From contig RPFO01000389.1 of NCBI GenBank assembly GCA_009746045.1, positions 2,377,638 to 2,441,637 on the forward strand: a stretch of 64,000 nucleotides of DNA, written 5' to 3'. Below are positions 31,600 to 43,149 of this stretch, in pieces. The stretch comes from Mesostigma viride (taxonomy: Eukaryota; Streptophyta; Mesostigmatophyceae; Mesostigmatales; Mesostigmataceae). The translations under genes were made by a program, and so were the position numbers. The first letter of the stretch is position 1. Each line of letters starts with the position of its first letter. A model generated the notes under the pieces. It worked only from the letters and a program-made list of their open reading frames with translations, made no database searches and was not told where the DNA came from.

Positions 31600-33750
31600 A
31601 TGCCTGACAAAGGGCCAGAGCATAAATTTGTAGCAAAAAAGACTGTCACTGTTAAGGATGCTCTGGGGAATACGGTTTCGCAGGTCAAGTTCAGCTGCTC
31701 ATTTTGCGGCCACAATTTTACCAGTGGCGATGGCAGGCAGATCAGTGCGACCAGGATGCGCGCACATTTTGCTGGCATCGCAGGGCAGGGCATAGAGGCC
31801 TGCCCTGACGCAAAGATTGGGAAACGGAAGCTAGAATTCCAGGAGTTGTGGGCCAAGAAGGCCGGGCAGAAGGCGAAGAAGCAGCAGCACCTGAGCTTCA
31901 GGGCAGTGGCGGAGAGCGGCCAGGGCCTTGCTTCGGGGTCGGCCACTGCAGGTGATCCTCGCCAGCAAACTATGACGAGGTTTGTGAACCCCTGCAACGA
32001 AGAGGAGTGCCAGCTCCTGGTGGCCAACTTCTTTGTTGAGAATGCAATTTCCTTTCACGCGGCGCAGAGCCGGTCTTTCAAGGCAATGATTTCCGGCCTG
32101 AGTCAGTACAAAGGGCTGATCACTGCTCCCAGTCGGTGGCTGCTGGCAGGCAAACTTCTTCAGAAGCAAAAGGCAAGGCTGCAGGAGAAGGTGGGGCGCC
32201 TCAGGGAGCAGCAAGATGTCCGCATGTGGACCCTCGCCAGCGATGGGTACACAAGCTGAGCCTGCGGGAAGCCGATTGTGAACTTCATCAGCGTCTCCAA
32301 TGGCGTTGCCATTTTCGAGGGCGGCGTGGACGCCTCAGGGGAGGAGAAGAGCGGAGACTGGCTGCAAGGCCTCAGCGAGGATGTCTTGCAGAGGCATGGG
32401 GAGGAGAAGTACCTCCAGATTGTGATGGACGGTGCCCAGGCGTGCCAGAATGCCTGCAAGCAGGTGTCGGAGAACTTCCCCCACATCACGCCCGCGTGGT
32501 GCGCTGCCCATGTCGTGAACCTGGCATTCAAGGACGTGGGCGACCTGCCATGGGCAGCGGAGCCGTTGGCGGCATGCCGCCGGATCACCAAGCACTTCCG
32601 CGCACACGATTCCACACGGTCCATGCTGCGCAAGAAGGAGGTGGGCGAGATGAAGCTACCACCGGACACAAGGTTTGCCCAAAACTACCTTTGTGCCAAG
32701 AAGTGCCACGAGATCAGGGAGGCACTGGCCAACATCGTGGTCTCGGACGAGTGGAAGAAGGCGCACCATGGCAAGCAATGGGCACAACAGGAGGGCAGGG
32801 AGGTGCGGGAGCTGATCCTGGATGACAGCCTGTGGGAGGAGGTTGCCCAGGTCCTGAAGATCTTTGCGCTGTTCCACAAGGTCCTGCGCCAGGTGGACGG
32901 CAGGCAGCCCAGCATGCCATGGATCTACGGGGCCTTCCTGGACACGGAGACGGCACTCAACAATTCCAACCCCAGGGAGGGCGAGGTCATCATCCCCAGC
33001 AAGCGTCGCAGGGCCGAGGTCCACAACATCTGGCGGGCGCGCTGGGAGGACGTGGTCAATGACCTCCAGCGGCTGGGCTTCGCCATCAACCCGCAGAACG
33101 TGGTGAGAACTGTCAAGCTGCCGAACGGCACCGAGGAGGTGCGGGGCCGTCCAGGCATCGAGGACAACTCCGAGGTCATGGCAGGGATGGCCAAGGCTCT
33201 GGAGAGGATCCATGGCTGCGGCGGGAAGGCTGCAGCTGCTATGCTGCAATGGAGGGCCTTCCGCGGCCTCGAGGGCGGGTTCGGCTCCGAGATGGCCCGT
33301 CACTTGATGGAGACAGCGACACCCCTCGTTTACTGGGAGACAGTGGGGCCCGTGGCAGGCGCCGTCGAGCTGAGAAACGCGGCCGTGCCTGTGTGTGCTG
33401 CGCCGACAACGTCCAGTGCATGCGAGGGCAACTGGAGCCAGTACAAGCTCATCCACTCCAAGATCAGGAATCGCATGAAGGTGCCCAAGGCGGTGGACCT
33501 GGTCTACATGTACCACAACATCAGGGCGGTGCACAAGACGGAGGATGCCCAGTATGCTGAGCAATTCCTCAGGATGGACGGCTATGTCACGGAGGACGAG
33601 GCCAGCGGGGACGAGGTAGAGAGGGATGAGGATGAGGATGAGGAGGAGGAGGAGGAGGGGGGGGGGGGGGGGGATGAGGAGGAGGGGGCCCACGCGAGCC
33701 GCCCGGAGCCGCTAGAGTGGTGGGAGGGCTGGCAGTATCACAGTGACTAA
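31600..33750 (+). pseudogene. hAT-family transposase with one in-frame TGA
   Basis: From the ATG at 31600, 716 residues with a single internal stop (TGA 32257-32259). The N-terminus has a BED-type zinc finger (CSFC, then RMRAHF and a later Cys). The DUF659-like part has SDGY (first catalytic Asp), GKPIVNFISVS, DASGEEK and VMDGAQACQNA (second Asp). The CxxH module WCAAHVVNLAFKDV follows. The C-terminal dimerisation region has SSACEGNWSQY (catalytic Glu) and IHSKIRNRM. The C-terminus is a very acidic run, with a homopolymer of G near 33660. All catalytic residues are present. The stop could be a mutation, a readthrough site or a sequencing error. Confidence 0.88.
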
Positions 33751-34228
33751 AGGGTTATGCCGTACTAGTACATGCAGTACGATTGTACGGGGCAGTGTTA
33801 TGCCATATTGTCATGGTCCCCACAAGTGTAGGTCTGATGGAATGCCTGCCAACAGTGGAGCTGTTAGGTGGTTGTTCAATTAATTATTCATTCATGACCC
33901 ATTTTGATATAGGATGATCAGATTTGATAGCTCGTTGTCTCATTCATGCATGGTAATGGTTGTCATTGTTCTGACTTGACTGCACCTTGCCATGAGTGGT
34001 GACCATGCATAACTAAACCCTAAAGCCTTAAACCCAAAAGGCCCTTTCATAACCATGCTCTAAAGGCCCAATTGCACAGTGGCGTATTTTGCCGACGTAT
34101 TCTGCCGGGGTCCACGTATATACTCGTATTTTGGAGGCCGACGTATTTGACGTACCGACGTATTTCACAACCTGGGCCTGAGTGGTTCCAGCAGCCATAT
34201 CTGCGTGTGTTGTCTTCAGTGTTCTATA

Positions 34229-35608
34229 ATGCTTCGTAACACGCGCGGGAGCGGCAGCGGGAGCGGGGCGGGGGATGGCGGTGGTGAAGCAAGGGCGGAT
34301 ACTGGAGGCCCCGCCAGCGTCGTGCCAGAGGGACAGCCAATCCCAACGGCAGAGGGCGCAAATGGCAGGGGGGCATCCAACCGGAAACGGAAGGAGGTGG
34401 CACAAGGGGAGGAGCGTGCAGGGTGGCCAACCGACGGCGTGGTGCTGACGGGGGTGGGCCAGGAGGAGCCAGAACGTCAAGGCCCGGGTAAGAGACCACG
34501 TGTGACTGACTCTGTTGTCCCTCCACCTGCATCTAATGTTTCTGGGCCTTCAGCAGCGGTAGGGGTTCCTGCCATTGGTAGTGACCCTCGTGCTTTGCCT
34601 GGGACTAGACCTCACATGAGTGCTGTGGCTGTGATGAATGGCCAGAAGCCTCTCAAGCCTCCTGTGGGACAGGAAGAGCTAGACAAGTGGTTGGAGGATA
34701 TGGAGCTGGTAGCATGCTCTGTAGATCCCACTGTCAACCTTGTGCAGGTATTCCACACATCCACGACTAATAGGGATTCCAGTGAGCGTGTGAGGGACAA
34801 GGCTAGGCAAGCTGTCAAGGACAAGCTGACCTGGACTCAGTTCCTAGAGGGCCTACGTCAGGAGTTCTCTGATAAGGTGCTCAACCTCACTAATCACTAT
34901 AAGCTCAGCTATGATACCTTTGAGATCAAGGGCACAGTAGCTGAGGAGCTGCAACGGCTCACACGCATCAGGGAGAAGGGGGCCAAGCATGGCTTCTTGC
35001 TGACTGACAGAGCAGTGGCAGACTACTTCCTGGATCGCATGGGGCTGAGTGTGGATGGGAGAAATGCAGCTAGGATGTTTTCTGATCAGACAGATGGGAC
35101 ATGGACAGCCTTGCAAAGGGTTATTTTCAATATCCGTCCATCTACTGATGCTGCTTGCAAGGCAATCAAGGTCGCAGGTGCCTCTTCAGCCTCCGCTAAC
35201 CAGGTCCATGGTGACGCTCCTGGGCAAGGGGCCCGGGCAGATCCCAGGCCTAGTAGGCGTCAGAGGGCTAACAGGCGCAGGCAGAATGGTAACCAGGGTG
35301 GCAAGGGCCAGCAGCAGGGATCCAAAGGCAAGGGTCAGCAGCAGGCTGGGGGTCACCAAGGTGGTCAGCAGAACAAGGGTGGCCAAGGGCAAGGCAAGAG
35401 CCAGGGCCAGGGCACCCAGGCCAGTCAGAGCAGCCAGAACCAGGGTGGTCTGAAGCAGACTACTGCTGGGAAGGATGACAAGTGCTTTGGCTGTGGCAGG
35501 ACGGGTCATTGGCGACGTGACTGCCCAGACCAGGCCAAGTCTGCTGGAGCAGGCTCTGGCCAGGGGGGTAAGCCATGGCTTGAGGTGTTGTCCCCTGTAA
35601 ATAGTTAA
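34229..35608 (+). CDS. gag: Gag of B (intact)
   Basis: 459 residues from ATG 34229. The Gly/Ser-rich and acidic N-terminus, capsid-like region (LPGTRPHMSAVAVMNGQ, WLEDMELVACSV, YFLDRMGLS), Gln/Gly/Lys linker and CCHC knuckle CFGCGRTGHWRRDC are all present. The frame passes the point where A has TGA (here TGG) and ends at TAA 35606-35608 after VNS. Pol then continues in the same frame at 35618. The intact gag contrasts with the broken ORF1 upstream and the deleted pol downstream. Confidence 0.85.
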   Translation: MLRNTRGSGSGSGAGDGGGEARADTGGPASVVPEGQPIPTAEGANGRGASNRKRKEVAQGEERAGWPTDGVVLTGVGQEEPERQGPGKRPRVTDSVVPPPASNVSGPSAAVGVPAIGSDPRALPGTRPHMSAVAVMNGQKPLKPPVGQEELDKWLEDMELVACSVDPTVNLVQVFHTSTTNRDSSERVRDKARQAVKDKLTWTQFLEGLRQEFSDKVLNLTNHYKLSYDTFEIKGTVAEELQRLTRIREKGAKHGFLLTDRAVADYFLDRMGLSVDGRNAARMFSDQTDGTWTALQRVIFNIRPSTDAACKAIKVAGASSASANQVHGDAPGQGARADPRPSRRQRANRRRQNGNQGGKGQQQGSKGKGQQQAGGHQGGQQNKGGQGQGKSQGQGTQASQSSQNQGGLKQTTAGKDDKCFGCGRTGHWRRDCPDQAKSAGAGSGQGGKPWLEVLSPVNS

Positions 35609-35617
35609 ACACCCCAA

Positions 35618-36113
35618 GTGGGACAGACATCAGTTGTACACAGTAATGGGGGTGTCCCTCTTGTGCAGCAGCAAGGGGTTGGGAATGATGAAATGCTTCC
35701 ACTCAATGATTGCAATAACGCTGCTGCAGCAGTGGAATTCCCTGTGCCTGTGGCAGGTGCAGGGTCTCCAGTTGATGGGGTTGGCTCTGGGAGTCAAGCC
35801 GCCAGACTGGAAGGACCTGCTGCTCCCGTGGGAACCGGGGCTGGCTCTGGGAGCCGAGCTTACTTGGAGGAGGTCCCTGGAGCAAGAGATAAGCAGGTGG
35901 GTCGTGCTGTCCCAAGCACACAGTCTTTGTCACGTTCCTCATTGAGCAGCCAGGCTGACAGGGGGTTGAGCTATGCTCAGGCTGGAAACACTCTACACCA
36001 TATCTTTTGCCATTCTAAGCAGGCAGAGATATTTGCTTGGAAGATTGGCAGGGAGCCTTTGCTTGAGGCCTGCAGTGCAGCTGCTCAGAGTTGTTGTGTC
36101 TGTCAGGAGAATG
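35618..36113 (+). pseudogene. pol: Pol of B, N-terminal piece
   Basis: Begins in the same frame as gag after a TAA. Carries the Pro/Gly-rich linker and the integrase zinc region LHHIFCHSKQ followed by SCCVCQEN, with a C-x2-C pair that A has reduced to C-x-C. It is cut at 36113 by the pogo-like insertion; the open frame runs briefly into the insertion. Integrase resumes at 44113. Confidence 0.8.
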
Positions 36114-37444
36114 TACAGGGTCAGCTCACTTCCTTAGTGATTTCGGCACCTCAATTAGTGACAATTTTCGGTTCATTAGTACGGTTTACCCGAGAAATCT
36201 GGTCGGATACTGATTAGTGACAATTCGTACCCGACCAAATCCGATCCGAAAGCACTAACGACGCGAATAATTAGTACATGCAACTCACTTCATTAGTATG
36301 ATGGCGAGGTCGTCAGCTCGTGGAGCTATGGAGACGGCATTTCCCATTCTTGCTGCGAAAACAATCGTTTCAGAAAGAAATCTGTGAAAAATCTCGTGCT
36401 TATGTGTATAATTGCTACATTTCTCAGTCTGCATCGCTCCACGCTGAGGTTGGAGTCATGCATATAGCGACCGATTGCGATGATCAAAGAATGAAAAACT
36501 GAGCTATCCGGAATCGTGTGAATCGTGTGCCTACAGCTGCCTACGTGACGCGATCACTTCAAAAAGGCGTCGAATGCGGGATACATCCATGGGCTCCATC
36601 GTACAGCATTTTTGGGGCGGACCGAGGTAGCTGCCGGTGGGAATGCTGTGAGAATACTGCGGAAACGTGCGTAAGTGAAAACTGGATGCTGCTTGACCTC
36701 CGGAGCATCTGGTGAGCCGCAGTTCTGGTTTAGGGTGATAGGGTGGTTGAAAATGGAGGTCTAGTCAGGGTTTCTTATTGTTTGTTGCGTTTCTTGCTGG
36801 AATTTTATTTTCCGGTGCTGTCGGTGGCCGCTGAAGAAATTCTTTGCGGGACCTAGGATGTGTGCTGTCCTTCCGTCTGGCACCGCTGCCGTGGATTCGA
36901 CGGCCGCAAACACCTGCATTGATAAATTGCCGCACCTGACTGCGTCAATGTTATGGATGCTCAGGGTATTATGGCGCCTTGAGTGTCATGTTGTCCATAC
37001 GTCTTGCATATGGCATTCATCTATGTAACCTTTTGCCTCTTGCTGTTGGTTGCTTTGCTTTTATGCGCTTTATTTCATTTCCTTGGTGGGATTAGCCTGT
37101 GGAAGGCGGCCTCCCTCCTGCATCCTGTGTCGGCAGACATACTGACAGGCAGGATGAAGTGCATGCAGGCAGAGGGGCAGGCGAACAGCCGTTTATATTT
37201 GCACACATGCTTGCCGCTGGTACGCTAGTTTGCGTGTATCTTTGCATGGTCATGTTTTGGCAGGCCTGGACAGATATGTTCAAATATGGTCGCATGCGTG
37301 CATGCACGCATGCATGAATGGGTTTACGCATGTTGCCAGCCACATAGGTAGGCACGTGGGAACGCTCGCAAGCTGACAACACTACCAGGTCAGGCTGGTC
37401 TGGACCTGGAAGACACACAGGAGGCAGGCAGCCTTGGATGGTGT

Positions 37445-38477
37445 GGGAGGGAGGGAGGGAGGGAGGGAGGGAGGGAGGGAGGGAGGGGGAGGGAGGAGGG
37501 AGGGAGGGAGGGAGGGGGAGGGAGGGAGGGAGGGAGGGAGGGAGGGAGGGAGGGAGGAGGGAGGGAGGGAGGGAGGGAGGGAGGGAGGAGGGAGGGAGGG
37601 AGGGAGGGAGGGAGGGAGGGAGGGAGGGAGGGAGGGAGGGAGGAGGGAGGGAGGAGGAGGGAGGGAGGGAGGGAGGGAGGGAGGGAGGGAGGGAGGGGAG
37701 GAGGAGGGAGGAGGGAGGGAGGAGGAGGGAGGGAGGGAGGAGGGAGGGAGGGAGGGAGGAGGGGGAGGGAGGGAGGGAGGGAGGGAGGGAGGGAGGGAGG
37801 GAGGGAGGGAGGGAGGGAGGGAGGGAGGGAGGGAGGGAGGAGGGAGGGAGGGAGGGAGGGAGGGAGGGAGGGAGGGAGGGAGGGAGGGAGGGAGGGAGGG
37901 AGGGAGGGAGGGAGGGAGGGAGGGAGGGAGGGAGGAGGGAGGGAGGGAGGGAGGGAGGGAGGGAGGGAGGGAGGGAGGGAGGGAGGGAGGGAGGGAGGGA
38001 GGGAGGGAGGGAGGGAGGGAGGGAGGGAGGAGGGAGGGAGGGAGGAGGGAGGGAGGGAGGGAGGGAGGGAGGGAGGGGAGGGAGGGAGGGAGGGAGGAGG
38101 GAGGGAGGGAGGGAGGGAGGGAGGGAGGAGGGAGGGAGGGAGGGAGGGAGGGAGGGAGGGAGGGAGGGAGGGAGGAGGGAGGGAGGGAGGGAGGGAGGGA
38201 GAGGGAGGGAGGGAGGGAGGGAGGGAGGGAGGGAGGGAGGGAGGGAGGGAGGAGGGAGGGAGGGAGGGAGGGAGGGAGGGAGGGAGGGAGGGAGGGAGGG
38301 AGGGAGGGAGGGAGGAGGGAGGGAGGGAGGGAGGGAGGGAGGGAGGGAGGGAGGGGAGGAGGGATGGATGGAGGGAGGGAGGGACTCAGGGAGGGAGGGA
38401 GGGAGGGAGGGAGGGAGGGAGGAGGGAGGGAGGGAGGGAGGGAGGGAGGGAGGAAGGGAGGGAGGAAGGGAGGGCAT
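37445..38477 (+). repeat. (GGGA)n satellite, about 1 kb
   Basis: Nearly pure GGGA/GGAG tetranucleotide with occasional one-base losses that shift the phase (GAGGAGGG). One strand is all purine, so it could form triplex (H-DNA) or G-quadruplex structures. It is open in several frames purely because of its composition; it is not a gene. Confidence 0.98.
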
Positions 38478-38479
38478 GA

Positions 38480-38512
38480 CTGCGTGCGTGCGTGCGTGCG
38501 TGCGTGCGTGTG

Positions 38513-38608
<96 letters not shown>

Positions 38609-38652
38609 TGTGTGCGTGCGTGCGTGCGTGTGTGCGTGCGTGCGTGCGTGTA
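38480..38652 (+). repeat. (TGCG)n microsatellite
   Basis: About 42 tandem TGCG units with sporadic TGTG variants, directly abutting the GGGA array. Alternating purine-pyrimidine sequence of this type can adopt Z-DNA. Confidence 0.97.
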
Positions 38653-38736
38653 TGCCTGGGTGGGTGGGCACGTGTTCGGGTGGGTGTGGGTATAATACCT
38701 AATACCTAATGCACCAATTTGGTGCATTGTGTGTGG

Positions 38737-38932
38737 TTGTATGGGTGGGTGGGTGGGTGGGGGTGGGTGGGTGGGTGGGTGGGTGGGTGGGTGGGTGGGT
38801 GGGTGGATAAGGTGTGCTATTTATTATCATTAGCCAAACACCATTCCTGTTAACAAAATAAGGTGTGCTATTTATTATCATTAGCCAAACACCATTCCTG
38901 CCAAACACCATTAGCCAAACACCATGCCAAAC
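38737..38932 (+). repeat. (GGGT)n tract and 54-bp tandem duplication
   Basis: A GGGT run (about 38740-38805) is followed by two copies of a unit of about 54 bases starting AAGGTGTGCTATTTATTATC (about 38809 and 38862), and then by shorter copies of CCAAACACCATTAG. Nothing coding is seen. Confidence 0.85.
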
Positions 38933-38974
38933 TAAGTCAATTTTGAGGACCTAGGCATGGATCCCCACTTTGGT

Positions 38975-39240
38975 ACCATTAATTAATTAATTAATTAGAC
39001 TCGTGCTCCCGTTGGGGAGTCACGGAGCATTAACCCCGATGGATGGATGGATGGATGGACGCATTGTCTAGCGCGCTTCCCGCATGTTTGCAAACGCGGG
39101 CGCTTCCCCACGGGAGGGGGTTCGTTGTCCTCTATGACCTGGGCCCACTTGGCCTTGTCCATCATCTTGTTCCAAATCACGGAGAGTCCTACTAGGCCCC
39201 CCATGTCCTCTACTAGCTGTTCTTTGAAGGTACTATTGAA
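38975..39240 (-). mobile_element. LINE 3'-end remnant
   Basis: Read on the minus strand this matches the 3' end of the LINE at 46620-47475. It contains the MMDKAKWAQVIEDNE peptide, a few GGAT units, the GCTCCGTGACTCCCCAACGG terminal element and a TTAA-repeat tail at 38978-38997. The tail is not next to telomere-like repeats here. It is a short, dead-on-arrival insertion within the pogo-like element. Confidence 0.78.
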
Positions 39241-39337
39241 GACACCTTCAAGCCCGTGGGCCGTGATTCATGTCAAACACCATTCTGAAATCCGTTGGAC
39301 GCATGACTACCGCCGGTTGATAAATAGCTACGTTTCA

Positions 39338-41615
39338 TTAACTAATTCATGTAGGGGTCCGGACGGACCGGAATTATTTCGCGCCAAAAAATTCGCGCCG
39401 GTACCCCGGCGGCACGTGAAATTGTGGTGCACGATGCGCGTAACCCTTGCGCCAAGTTGGCCATGGCGACGTGTGTTAGGTAATAAATGCAGTAATATGG
39501 CAATAAGACCGCAGAAAATTATGCAGATGCGTCAAATCAAAGTTTCATCATGATCTTGCGTAGCCGAAGATGCATTATTGACGAGATCGATGCCATTTTT
39601 CATCCGCGTTTGCGAGGCGGTCTGGCGCGGAAATCTTGCCGCAACGAATAAGCAGCAATACATGCCTACAGCGATAATTACAAAGGTTCTTAGTCCCTAG
39701 CGATGCAGAAAGCAACGTTCATAACGGGGAGATCGAAAATGTTAAAGAACCTTTTATTTTATTACTTTTCCTCGTCATTTTCGGAAAGAAAACGCCAGGT
39801 CCTGCTTTATGCGCTGTCAACCCGTCCATGGGTGGCTGGCATTTCTTGCGCGCCTTGTCAGGAAAGATAGCATGCCATTGTACGTCTATTATCCAGTGGT
39901 TACCCCCGAAGTCTATTGCGTTTAGAAATCCCTTTATTCTAAGCTTTCAGCACGGTTTCCTGGAAGGGTGCGTTGTTTTGTTCGCCGCTTGCTGCATGCA
40001 CGTCTCTAGTTTTCCGGCAGCTTTCAACCGATTCGCTTACGTTATGCGTGGCAAGCTCTGAAATCCTGTCTAGGATTGGGTAATATCAAGGTAAGCTGCT
40101 ACGTTAATGTAATGATATATGGAAGGATTTGGATGGCAGAGTGCTTATATTGCATATTCAACACGTACCCCGGCATGCCTCGAGGGCGGCATGCAACAAG
40201 CTGGCGAGCATATGAACCGTGCGTCTCAACGTGCTGGGAAACAAGGTGGCTATACTTCTCTTGCTGGCCATGCTTTGTATATGTGTAAGCTATGCTTACG
40301 TGTGTGTCCTCTTTAGATTTGTGGATCACAGCCACTATGCTTCACAATCAATGTGCTCTCAAGGATGCTAGCCATGCTTATGAGGATGGCTGCAAGCCAT
40401 TTCTCTTATGGCTTTGCTGTATTTCGTGTTTGCGCTTACAGTTCTGTTTTGTTGGTTGGTTTTTGAACGGGGTGATGTGAACCTGCAGGGTTAGAACATT
40501 GTGTTATTATTGCTGGTTGATTGAGGCATCATCCTCTACTCTAAGTCAGCATAGCACGTGTAGATGAGCATGCTGTTTATGCACCTTATTGTTGAGCATG
40601 GTTTACAACCATGGTGAGGTGTGGGGTGTGGCTAGCATGTACGAGTCACCCATCTAATCCCACATGTTTCTGTTGCTATTGAACGTTGCTTGGGCCTCTA
40701 AACATTTCTGTTATTACCAATGAAGATTGCCAACTATGCTACCATAGTGTGGTGCTGCATGCTATGAATGACCTCTCTAGTACTCAAGGCTCATGCTCAG
40801 CTTGATCCTGCATTTGGTGGCTGTTTGTATAACTCAATTGGCAGCCGTCTATGTTAGGATTCTGATGATTTGTGGTGGGCAGGTGATGAAAAGGGTTATG
40901 TTTGAGCTCATGCCAGTCTATACTAGGGTTGAGGGGTGGCAGTTGAGGACACTAGTTTATGCCATCAGTCTAGCTCAGAATGACCTGAATTTTGATTCCA
41001 AGATAGTTTGCATGATAAATAACTTGCTGGCACCTTGTTTGCCCCACTTGGTGGTGGGCAAGGTTGTGATTGGTGCAGCCATTTGGAATAAAACCGTATT
41101 TTCGTGCATTTTTTTTTTCATACGAAAGAACATAACTGTTCACATACGTGGTCAGAATGAGCTGAAAATTGGTCCCATTGATATTCCCACCCTGTGGAAG
41201 TTATTTTTATCTCCCTGGGCCCAACCCATGCGTATTTGATTTGATTTTTTTTTTTAGTCACAAAAAAGACGTATTTTTCGGTAAACTGCATAAGTATGCC
41301 CAGACGTGCGATTTTGGTGCTGCAAATTAGCTCCATTCTTTGGTCTGGGTGGGGATTTGACAAAAATATGGTGTTTGGTACACAAGTGTGGGGGGGTTGT
41401 CCTAGGCAATCCGTGCTTTTAGGGGGTGTGCGCGCCAAAAAAAGCTCCGTGCACATGTATTGTGATGGGCCTTGAACTCAACAAGTAGCCAGATGCATGC
41501 CCAAGGGTCATATTTATGGTCCCCCATCATAATTTGCATTGCCAGAATGGGTATTGAGTGCAAAACATGTGTATTCAATTTGGGGGGGGGCAGGTCCGTC
41601 CGGACCCCTTAACTA
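39338..41615. mobile_element. Candidate 2.2-kb TIR element (weak)
   Basis: GGGGTCCGGACGGACC at 39354-39369 recurs as its reverse complement at 41593-41608. TTAACTA lies just outside at 39338-39344 and 41609-41615. The left copy of TTAACTA is nine bases away from the inverted repeat, so the boundaries are not clean. The interior (39370-41590) has no coding region I can support; it contains long A and T runs. Confidence 0.35.
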
Positions 41616-41911
41616 GGTAGGTAGATGGTTTTCTCCTTGACAAATTAATTAATACAAGTAATATGGTTTTCTCTTTGATATACAAATAGCCTGCGCTGGT
41701 TGTCTCCTTGATACAAATAGTGGCCATGGTAATGGCACTGTGGCAATGGTAAATTAAAAAATGTATATAAGCATGCTGCCGTTGGGAAGACATTGAGCAC
41801 AGTAAGCATCGTGGTTTGTATCCCTATCTTACGCCGTTGCACAAAGAGAATAAGGGGCAGGGACGCCTTGTGTGGCAATCGATAAGAATGTTACACTTTG
41901 ATCTCATGTGG

Positions 41912-42905
41912 GGGGTGGCTGGCATGCATGCGTGCGTGTGTGGGGGGCTGGCATGCGTGCGTGAGTGTGTGGGGTGGCTGGCATGCGTGTGGGTTTTTTG
42001 GGGTGGCTGGCATGCATGCATGCATGCATGTGGGGGGGCTTGCATGCATGCGTTGGTTTGTGGGGGGCTGCCATGCGTGAGTGGGTGTGGGGGGGCTGCC
42101 ATGCGTGCGTGGGTGTGTGGGGGGCTGGCATGCGTGCGTGGGTGTGGGGGGGGGGCTGGCATCCGTGCGTGGTGTGGGAGGGGCTGGCATGCGTGCGTGT
42201 GTGTGTGGGGGGGGCTGGCATGCGTGCGTGGCCGTGGGGGGGAGCTGGCAGCCATGCATGCATGTGGGGCAGGGCGGGCTGCCATGCATGCGTGGGTGTG
42301 GCGGGTGGCTGGCATGCATGCGTGTGTGGGGGGGGGCTGGCATGCGTGCGTGGCCGTGGGGGGAGCTGCCATGCATGCATGTGGGGCGGGGCGGGCTGCC
42401 ATGCATGCGTGGGTGTGGGGTGTGGCTGGCACGCATGCGTGGGTTTGTGGGGGGCTGGCATGCATGCGTGGGTGTGGGGGTGGCTGGCATGCGTGCGTGG
42501 GTTTGTGGAGGGGCTGGCATGCCTCCGTGTGGGTGTGTGGAGGGGCTGGCATGCATGCGGGGGGAGGGGGGGAGCTGCCATGCATGCGTGCGTTTAGGGT
42601 GGGCTGGCATGCGCGTGCGTGGGTTCGTGGGGTGGCTGGCATGCATGCGTGCATGTGGGGGATGGCTGGCATGCATGCGTGCGTGTGGGGGGGGCTGGCA
42701 TGCGTGGGTGAGTGTGTGGGGTGGCTGGCATGCGTGCGTGGTTTTTTGGGGTGGCTGGCATGCATGCATGTGGGGGGGGGCTTGCATGCGTGCGTTGGTT
42801 TGTGGGGGGGCTGCCATGCGTGCGTGGGTGTGTGGGGGGGCTGCCATGCGTGCGTGGGTGTGTGTGGGGGCTGGCATGCGTGCGTGGGTGTGGGGGGGGG
42901 CAGGC
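41912..42905 (+). repeat. CATGCATGCGTG-type minisatellite, about 1 kb
   Basis: About 30 degenerate copies of a roughly 30-35-base unit of the form GGGGTGGCTGGCATGCATGCGTGGGTGTG, varying in the number of CATG and GTG steps. Open frames across it are compositional. It contains many palindromic CATG/GCATGC steps (SphI-like). Confidence 0.93.
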
Positions 42906-43149
42906 ATAGACACATTCACATTGGCATGGATAGGCATGAATGCTTTGGTTTAGTAGACCATACGTTAACTGCTGTATGCATGCATCGGGCAAACGAGTGA
43001 GAAACAAATCAGAACGCTGCTAACCAAGTGCTAACCAACTGGCCAGATATGCTTCGAATGCTTCACATCCTTCGTTTGGACAGAAACACCTAATTTTGAC
43101 AGACACAGGTGCAGAACTAAATGGCAACACACATATGTATACACTAGAC

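Larger units (their letters stand above)
30967..34175 (+). mobile_element. Complete hAT DNA transposon
   Basis: The ends are inverted repeats, CCAGGTTGTGAAATACGT at 30967-30984 and its reverse complement at 34158-34175. GCCTGAGT occurs on both sides (30959-30966 and 34176-34183), an 8-bp target duplication diagnostic of hAT. Both subterminal regions are full of CGTATT/AATACG repeats (30980-31070 and 34080-34170), likely transposase-binding sites. It encodes a BED-finger hAT transposase (31600-33750). The perfect duplication and ends indicate a recent insertion into element B. Confidence 0.93.

Noticed and set aside
32257-32259. UGA read as Trp in this genome (TGA in hAT transposase and at the gag end, where B has TGG)
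   Set aside because: TGG is used freely for Trp in pol, hAT and the dehydrogenase, and TGG-to-TGA transitions are common mutations. Two sites are not enough evidence.
36320-37230. Short frames in the left part of the 8-kb element as a transposase exon
   Set aside because: No DDE, helix-turn-helix or other recognisable motif, and no consistent splice signals.
37092-38709. Long open frames (GGREGG, LPPS, ACVR repeats) on both strands
   Set aside because: They are translations of GGGA and TGCG microsatellites, open in several frames at once, with no non-repetitive domain.
41816-43007. Long frames rich in GWHACV or THAC
   Set aside because: They come from the CATGCATGCGTG minisatellite and are open on both strands.
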